This document shows positions 50,304 through 54,631 of a stretch of 54,631 bases of DNA, one piece after another. The stretch is from Propionicimonas sp. (GTDB taxonomy: Bacteria; Actinomycetota; Actinomycetes; Propionibacteriales; Propionibacteriaceae). The notes beneath the pieces were generated by a model, which was given only the letters and a program-made list of their open reading frames with translations, did no database searches and had not been told where the DNA came from. The DNA is taken from assembly GCF_029975155.1 (NCBI RefSeq), contig NZ_JARKPQ010000176.1, forward strand, positions 1 to 54,631, in the 5' to 3' direction. The translations under genes were made by a program, and so were the position numbers. Position 1 is the stretch's first letter. Each line of letters opens with the position of its first letter.

Positions 50304-51641
50304 CTACAGGACGGGCAGTGACTGGTTGAGCTCCCACTCGCTGACGTGGCCGCGGTAGGAGTCGTACTCGGCCTTCTTGTTGCGCAGGAAGAAGTCGAAC
50401 ACATGCTCACCGAGCGTGTCGGCGACCAGCTGCGAGCTCTCCATCAGGTCGATCGCGTTGCCGAGGCTGCGCGGCAGCGGCGAGATGCCGAGCGCCTTCC
50501 GCTGCCGATCGGTGAGCGACCAGACGTCGTCCTCGGCGCCCTCGGGCAGCTCGTACTCGTTCTCGATCCCGGCCAGGCCGGCGGCCAGCACCATCGCGTA
50601 GGCGAGGTACGGGTTGGCGGCGGAGTCGATCGAGCGCAGTTCGATCCGGGCGGACGCGCCCTTGTTCGGCTTGTACATCGGCACCCGGACCAGCGCGGAC
50701 CGGTTGTTCTGGCCCCAGCAGATGTAGCTGGGCGCCTCCGCGCCGGCGACCAGCCGCTTGTAGGAGTTCACCCAGGGGTTCGTGACCGCGGTGATCTCCC
50801 CGGCGTGCCGCAGCAGGCCGGCGATGAACTGGCGTCCGATCTTCGACAGGTGGTACTCGGCGCTGGCGTCGTAGAACGCGTTGGTGTCGCCCTCGAACAA
50901 CGAGACGTGGGTGTGCATGCCGGAGCCGGGGTGGCTGGACAGCGGCTTGGGCATGAAGGAGGCGAACAGGTTCTGCATGACCGCCACCTCCTTGATCACG
51001 ATCCGGAAGGTCATGATGTTGTCGGCCATGGTGAGCGCGTCGGCGTAGCGCAGGTCGATCTCCTGCTGCCCCGGCCCGCCCTCGTGGTGGCTGAACTCGA
51101 CCGAGATCCCCATCTGCTCGAGCACCGTGATCGCCTGCCGGCGGAAGTCCGCGCCCGGACTGGTGGTGGTGTGGTCGAAGTAGCCGGACTGGTCGGCCGG
51201 GACCGGCACCTGCCCGGGCACGATCGGCTGCTTGAACAGGTAGAACTCGATCTCGGGGTGCGTGTAGTAGGTGAACCCCATGTCGGAGGCCTTCTTCAGC
51301 GCGCGCTTCAGCACGTACCGGGGGTCGGCGAAGGACGGGGCGCCGTCGGGCTGCCGGATGTCGCAGAACATCCGGGCGGTGCCCTGGGTGGCGCCGCGCC
51401 AGGGCAGCAGCTGGAAGGTGGAGGGGTCGGGGTGGGCCACCATGTCGGACTCGTACACGCGCGCGAAGCCCTGGATGGCCGAGCCGTCGAAGCCGATGCC
51501 CTCGCTGAACGCGCCCTCGAGTTCCGCCGGGGCGATCGCGACGGACTTCAGGAAGCCAAGGACATCGGTGAACCAGAGCCGCACGAAGCGGACGTCCCGC
51601 TCCTCCATTGTGCGGAGCACGAACTCGGTCTGCTTATCCAT
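50304..51641 (-). CDS. glnA2: Glutamine synthetase type I, GlnA2 group
   Basis: 445 residues, the GlnA2 length. Catalytic stretches are present: IGFDGSAIQGFARVYESDM, EIEFYLFK, FMPKPLSSHPGSGMHTHVSL, NPWVNSYKRLVAGAEAPSY, WGQNNRSALVRVP. It lacks the LYxLPPEE adenylylation loop of glnA (NEYELPEGAEDDV stands there), so GlnE should not control it. In mycobacteria the GlnA2 group is distinct from the main synthetase. Start ATG 51641 (MDKQTEF); upstream codons are non-conserved. A GlnR-type box lies 25 nt upstream. Confidence 0.93.
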   Translation of the reverse strand: MDKQTEFVLRTMEERDVRFVRLWFTDVLGFLKSVAIAPAELEGAFSEGIGFDGSAIQGFARVYESDMVAHPDPSTFQLLPWRGATQGTARMFCDIRQPDGAPSFADPRYVLKRALKKASDMGFTYYTHPEIEFYLFKQPIVPGQVPVPADQSGYFDHTTTSPGADFRRQAITVLEQMGISVEFSHHEGGPGQQEIDLRYADALTMADNIMTFRIVIKEVAVMQNLFASFMPKPLSSHPGSGMHTHVSLFEGDTNAFYDASAEYHLSKIGRQFIAGLLRHAGEITAVTNPWVNSYKRLVAGAEAPSYICWGQNNRSALVRVPMYKPNKGASARIELRSIDSAANPYLAYAMVLAAGLAGIENEYELPEGAEDDVWSLTDRQRKALGISPLPRSLGNAIDLMESSQLVADTLGEHVFDFFLRNKKAEYDSYRGHVSEWELNQSLPVL

Positions 51642-51665
51642 GGCGTTCAGTCTGCCGCTGGACAT

Positions 51666-51681
51666 GTTTCAGTCTGGTTAC
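51666..51681 (-). promoter_or_regulatory. GlnR-type box before glnA2
   Basis: Read on the minus strand, GTAAC-CAGACT-GAAAC, exactly gTnAC-n6-GaAAc, 24-40 nt upstream of the glnA2 start. Only one pair is present, unlike the double site of glnA. It also lies in front of the divergent VOC gene. Confidence 0.65.
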
Positions 51682-51716
51682 ACCTTGCTGTCGGACGCGC
51701 TGGGTACGGTGATCCC

Positions 51717-52106
51717 ATGGCACCGACGTTCAACGCGATCGGCATCACCGTCGCCGACATGGCCGCCAGCCTGGAGTTCTACCGGCTGCTCGGGCTCGAG
51801 TTCAACACCTCCGACGACGCGGAGGGACATGTGGAGTGGGAGGGTCCGGGCGGCCTCCGGATCATGTTCGACACCACCTCGGTGGTGCACAGCTTCGACC
51901 CCGGCTGGGAGCCACCAGTGGGCGGTCCGGCGATGAGTCTCGCGTTCGAGTGCGCCAGCGCCGCCGAGGTGGACGCCACCGTCGCCATGGTCGTCCAGGC
52001 CGGCTTCAGCGTGCACCGCGACCCCTGGGACGCGTTCTGGGGTCAGCGCTACGCCACCGTCCTCGACCCCGACGGCAACCGCGTGGACCTCTTCGCCTGG
52101 CTCTGA
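51717..52106 (+). CDS. Single-domain VOC protein
   Basis: A 129-residue glyoxalase-fold protein: [37 protein letters not shown], and [17 protein letters not shown] at the end. Conserved metal-ligand residues are partial (E in the strand VEWEG, D in the last), so a metal-independent binding role is possible. ATG follows TACGGT by 6 nt (leaderless). It is divergent from glnA2 and shares its GlnR-type box region. Confidence 0.78.
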   Translation: MAPTFNAIGITVADMAASLEFYRLLGLEFNTSDDAEGHVEWEGPGGLRIMFDTTSVVHSFDPGWEPPVGGPAMSLAFECASAAEVDATVAMVVQAGFSVHRDPWDAFWGQRYATVLDPDGNRVDLFAWL

Positions 52107-52119
52107 GGCACCCGTCCGT

Positions 52120-52335
52120 CCTCCCGGGCCCAACCGTCATCCCGGCCCAGACCGTCATCCCGGGCTTGACCGTCATCCCGGGCTTGACCGTCATCCCGGC
52201 CCCAACCGTCATCCCGGGCCCAACCGTCATCCCGGGCTTGACCCGGGATCCCTGTGGACGAGTTGCCAGACTGGTGCAGGGATCCCGGCATTCGCCGGGA
52301 TGACGGAAGACGCCGGGATGACAGAAGACGCCGGA
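52120..52335. repeat. 18-bp tandem array plus CCCGGG-type repeats
   Basis: From 52132 to 52239 stand six tandem 18-bp units, (G/A)ACCGTCATCCCGG(G/C)C(C/T)(C/T)(A/T/C); GACCGTCATCCCGGGCTT is unit 2 and is repeated exactly as unit 3. A partial unit precedes them. GACCCGGGATCCC, GGGATCCCGGCATTCGCCGG and two GATGAC(A/G)GAAGACGCCGG(G/A)AT units follow. It separates the VOC gene from the next, minus-strand gene. Confidence 0.9.
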
Positions 52336-52338
52336 ATC

Positions 52339-52569
52339 TCAGTGGCGGAACGGGCCCCAGCCTTCCTCGGGTTCCTTGTCGTCCTCGTCCTCGTCGTCGC
52401 TGAAGCGGGGGTCGTTCTCCCACTCCTCGTTGCGTTGCACGGCCTTCTCGATCGCGTCGGCCGCCTCGGCGGCGGTCGGGTACGGACCGAGTCGGGTGGC
52501 GCTGCGGCAGCCCTCGTACGGCTCGACGGTGTGGTGGTCGAGGCAGTAGTACCAGTCACCCTGTGCCAT
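52339..52569 (-). CDS. Conserved small actinobacterial protein (SPOR-like?)
   Basis: A 76-residue protein: [20 protein letters not shown], then [20 protein letters not shown] and an acidic tail ([17 protein letters not shown]). The first half (WYYCLxHHTVE...LGPYxTxxEAxxAI) is a pattern seen in many actinobacteria and resembles a truncated sporulation-related repeat. GGAGGG precedes the ATG. It is convergent with nothing close; the methionine aminopeptidase is divergent. Function unknown. Confidence 0.75.
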   Translation of the reverse strand: MAQGDWYYCLDHHTVEPYEGCRSATRLGPYPTAAEAADAIEKAVQRNEEWENDPRFSDDEDEDDKEPEEGWGPFRH

Positions 52570-52620
52570 GCGGTTGCCCTCCGATCGTCGGTCGGTGTGT
52601 GCCCCACTATGATCCGACAC

Positions 52621-53469
52621 GTGACAGCGATCAAGCCCTACCCGGTCTCTCCGCAGCGCCCGGTTCCGGCCCACATACCGCGTCCCCACTACGTCGGACG
52701 CCCGCGTCCGGACCGCTACGAGGGTCCCCACGTGCAGACGCCGGAGACCATCGAGAAGATGCGGGTCGCGGGACGGATCGCCGCCCGGGCCATGCATGCC
52801 GGTGCCGCCGTGATCGCGCCGGGTGTGACGACGGACGAGATCGATGCCGTCGTCCACGACTTCATCGTCGCCCACGACGCCTACCCGTCCACGCTCGGCT
52901 ACCGCGGATTCCCGAAGGCGTGCTGCACGTCGGTCAACGAGGTGATCTGCCACGGCATCCCGGACGCGCGCCCGCTGGCCGACGGCGACCTGGTCAAGAT
53001 CGACGTGACCGCCTTCATCGACGGCGTGCACGGGGACAATTGCGCAACCTTTTTCTGCGGCGAGGTCGACGAGGAGTCGCGGCTGCTGTCCGAACGGACG
53101 GAGGAGGCCATGAACCGCGGCATCCGCGCGGTGCTGCCTGGCCGGCAGATCAATGTGGTCGGCCGGGTGATCGAGTCGTTCGCCCGCCGGTTCGGCTACG
53201 GGGTCGTCCGCGACTACACCGGGCACGGCGTCCACACGTCCTTCCACTCCGGTCTGGTGGTCCCTCACTACGACGAACCCCTGATCGACACGGTGATGGA
53301 GGTGGGCATGACGTTCACGATCGAGCCGATGCTGGCGCTCGGCGACCAGCGTTCCCACGTGTGGGACGACGGCTGGACGGTCGTCACCGACGACGCCAGC
53401 CGGGTCGCCCAGTTCGAGCAGACCATCGTCGTCACGCCCGACGGCGCGGAGATCCTGACCGTTCCCTGA
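52621..53469 (+). CDS. map: Methionine aminopeptidase, type I
   Basis: Removes the initiator methionine from nascent proteins. About 282 residues with the N-terminal proline-rich extension typical of actinobacterial MapB ([15 protein letters not shown]), then the pita-bread fold. The five metal ligands are visible in [17 protein letters not shown] (two Asp), [12 protein letters not shown] (His), [10 protein letters not shown] and FEQTIVVTP (Glu). The TATGAT box at 52608-52613 ends 7 nt before GTG 52621, so that GTG is the leaderless start and the ATG at 52609 is within the promoter. Confidence 0.95.
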   Translation: MTAIKPYPVSPQRPVPAHIPRPHYVGRPRPDRYEGPHVQTPETIEKMRVAGRIAARAMHAGAAVIAPGVTTDEIDAVVHDFIVAHDAYPSTLGYRGFPKACCTSVNEVICHGIPDARPLADGDLVKIDVTAFIDGVHGDNCATFFCGEVDEESRLLSERTEEAMNRGIRAVLPGRQINVVGRVIESFARRFGYGVVRDYTGHGVHTSFHSGLVVPHYDEPLIDTVMEVGMTFTIEPMLALGDQRSHVWDDGWTVVTDDASRVAQFEQTIVVTPDGAEILTVP

Positions 53470-53573
53470 GGCCTCCGCACGGGGCCTGCCCACACGCTGA
53501 GACGGTTCACATTGACGGCCGGACGACGGCGATCCGTTACAGCTTCCTGGTGCCGAGGCGGTACCTTTGTCCG

Positions 53574-53664
53574 AGCCGTGGAGCTCCATTCCCCCTCAAA
53601 TCTGGAGCAGAACGGTCAGGCCCCGCCAGGTCACCAACCCCCCGGTTTGCCTGGTGGGGCCGCT
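53574..53664 (+). ncRNA. 6C RNA-like small RNA
   Basis: Two stem-loops with C-runs in their loops: GCTCCA...TGGAGC (53583-53608) with CCCCC in a 14-nt loop, and GGCCCCGCCAGG...CCTGGTGGGGCC (53619-53661) with CCCCCC in a 19-nt loop. This is the defining layout of the actinobacterial 6C RNA (B11 in M. tuberculosis). TACCTT at 53562-53567 would be the -10. The second stem can serve as terminator, also for the facing lipoprotein gene. Confidence 0.7.
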
Positions 53665-53681
53665 CCCAAAAAGCGGCCCGG

Positions 53682-54536
53682 TCAGCCGAGGCAGGCGAGC
53701 GCCTTCCGGGCAGCCGCGTCGGACTTCTTCGCCTTGATCGGGAACGTGACCGCCTTTGCCGAGGACTTCACCGACGGCACGTTGGTGACGAACAGGGCCG
53801 TCCGGGGCACGTTGTCACTGGTGTAGCCCTGGCTGTTGGCGTGGACGGCGGTCGCGACCGCCACCGTCCACCACTTCCCGTTGGCGCGCACCATCTGGCC
53901 GCGGGGGTAGGTGATCGCGCCACCGACCTGGCCCACGTCCTGCATCAGGGCGAGCTGTCTGCCGGAGAGCGCGCGGCAGGTGGCGTGGGCGGCCAGTCTG
54001 CCGGTGTAGCTGGCGGGCGAGTCGGGTGCCGGCTTCTCGGCCGGTACCGGGATCCGCTTCGCGCAGGCGAGCGCCCTGGCCGCGGCCGCGTCACCGTCGA
54101 CGGTCGTGAGCTTCCAGGTGTACTCGGTCCCCCACTCCTCCTCGGACGGGATGTTGGTCACGTAGTACACGTAGGCAGGGACGTTGTCCCTGGTGTAGCC
54201 GTCGGAGTTGGCGTGCACCCGGGTGGCGACGGCCACCGTCCACCAGTTGTGGTTCGCCTTGACCAGCGCCCCGGTCGGATAGGTGATCGCCCCGCCCACA
54301 CTGCCGGCGACCTCCAGCTCCTCGAGCAGGCGCTCCGACGCGGTCTTGCAGGTGGCGCCGGCGGCGAGGGTGCCGTCGTAGGGACGGGCCGTCCGCTCGT
54401 CCGGCTCGGCCGTGGTCTGGGCGGGGGTGACGGTCGGTGCGCGGTGCACCGGCTCGTTCCACAGGTTGACCAGGCCGCACCCGGACAGCACCGCGGCAAC
54501 CATCGCTGCGCCGAGGACGCGGACCGCCGTGAACAC
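53682..54536 (-). CDS. Lipoprotein with a duplicated unknown domain
   Basis: A 284-residue exported protein. The signal peptide ends in the lipobox VLSGCGLVN, so it is lipid-anchored outside the membrane. After a TP-rich linker come two copies of one unrecognised domain (about 60-160 and 175-284): AITYPTGALVKANHNWWTVA with RVHANSDGYTRDNV, and AITYPRGQMVRANGKWWTVA with AVHANSQGYTSDNV. Each has two cysteines (ATCKTASER, ALACAKR; ATCRALSGR, ALACLG) likely to form one disulfide per domain. The GTG at 54536 follows TACGCT by 6 nt (leaderless). Function unknown. Confidence 0.7.
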   Translation of the reverse strand: MFTAVRVLGAAMVAAVLSGCGLVNLWNEPVHRAPTVTPAQTTAEPDERTARPYDGTLAAGATCKTASERLLEELEVAGSVGGAITYPTGALVKANHNWWTVAVATRVHANSDGYTRDNVPAYVYYVTNIPSEEEWGTEYTWKLTTVDGDAAAARALACAKRIPVPAEKPAPDSPASYTGRLAAHATCRALSGRQLALMQDVGQVGGAITYPRGQMVRANGKWWTVAVATAVHANSQGYTSDNVPRTALFVTNVPSVKSSAKAVTFPIKAKKSDAAARKALACLG

Positions 54537-54600
54537 CCGTCCAGCGTAAGCTCCGCGCGATCCCGATGCCGGCCCGCGGTGGGATTCGTCCGGCTGCGGA

Positions 54601-54631
54601 TGGGGGACGAGCCGGCCTGTAAGCCGGATTC
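54601..54631 (-). ncRNA. rnpB: RNase P RNA, 3' end only
   Basis: Read on the minus strand the window begins GAATCCGGCTTACAGGCCGG, the conserved 3'-terminal segment of bacterial RNase P RNA (as in ACAGAAxCCGGCTTA), followed by CTCGTCCCCC of the P1 3' strand. The rest of the gene lies beyond the window edge. Confidence 0.75.

Noticed and set aside
50346..51716. A plus-strand frame upstream of the VOC gene
   Set aside because: It runs antisense through glnA2; only its last 130 codons, after the leaderless ATG at 51717, are the real VOC protein.
52132..52239. A possible CRISPR array
   Set aside because: The 18-bp units are tandem without spacers and derive from the dispersed repeat family; no cas gene is near.

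Overview
The window reads as chromosomal DNA of a high-GC Gram-positive actinomycete, probably of the Propionibacteriales. The main reasons are the very G+C-rich codon usage, two type I glutamine synthetases with an adenylyltransferase, a DprE1/DprE2 pair, a C-terminally membrane-anchored J protein, and a 6C-like small RNA. Many genes also start on an ATG or GTG lying 6-8 nt after a TANNNT box, which means leaderless mRNAs. Order is assigned by inference, not by a database search.

Layout. 0-14.4 kb is mixed metabolism and regulation: fatty-acid desaturase, two alpha/beta hydrolases, a NarL-type two-component pair, a J-domain membrane protein, a zinc-ribbon thioredoxin, an AbrB-like regulator overlapping a PEP-utilising phosphotransferase, a methyltransferase, and a TetR/DJ-1 pair divergent from a short-chain epimerase. 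14.5-18.5 kb is an accessory island. It carries two different nucleotidyltransferase/HEPN (MNT-HEPN) toxin-antitoxin modules, two decayed copies of a metallophosphoesterase and a truncated antitoxin remnant, and ends at a tRNA-Lys gene. 18.7-23.5 kb holds a membrane-tethered GroEL-apical-domain-like protein, a zincin, a secreted SH3/M15-like peptidase, a MGDG/UgtP-type glycosyltransferase and tRNA-Glu, -Asp and -Phe. 23.8-30.2 kb is a peptide ABC importer operon (permease B, permease C, fused D/F ATPase, lipoprotein). Both permease junctions share a duplicated 74-75 nt intercistronic element.

30.2-53.5 kb contains nitrogen-assimilation genes in three places: glnA, glnE and glnA2. Sequences matching the GlnR consensus lie before both synthetase genes. 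Between them are an aminodeoxychorismate-lyase-like gene, VOC proteins, an MBL hydrolase, an orphan LacI regulator with twin operators, an APH-family kinase, dprE2-dprE1, a HAD phosphatase and a MacA-MacB-like efflux operon with two adaptor proteins. The right end carries methionine aminopeptidase, a 6C-like small RNA, a lipoprotein with a duplicated unknown domain, and the 3' end of rnpB.

The intergenic spaces are full of short dispersed repeats. The main families are GATCCCGGGTCAAGCCCGGGATGACG-type, CTCGACAAGCTCGAC-type and CTGAGGAG/CACGAAGGG-type, together with several long perfect inverted repeats. Gene functions come from motifs read by eye.
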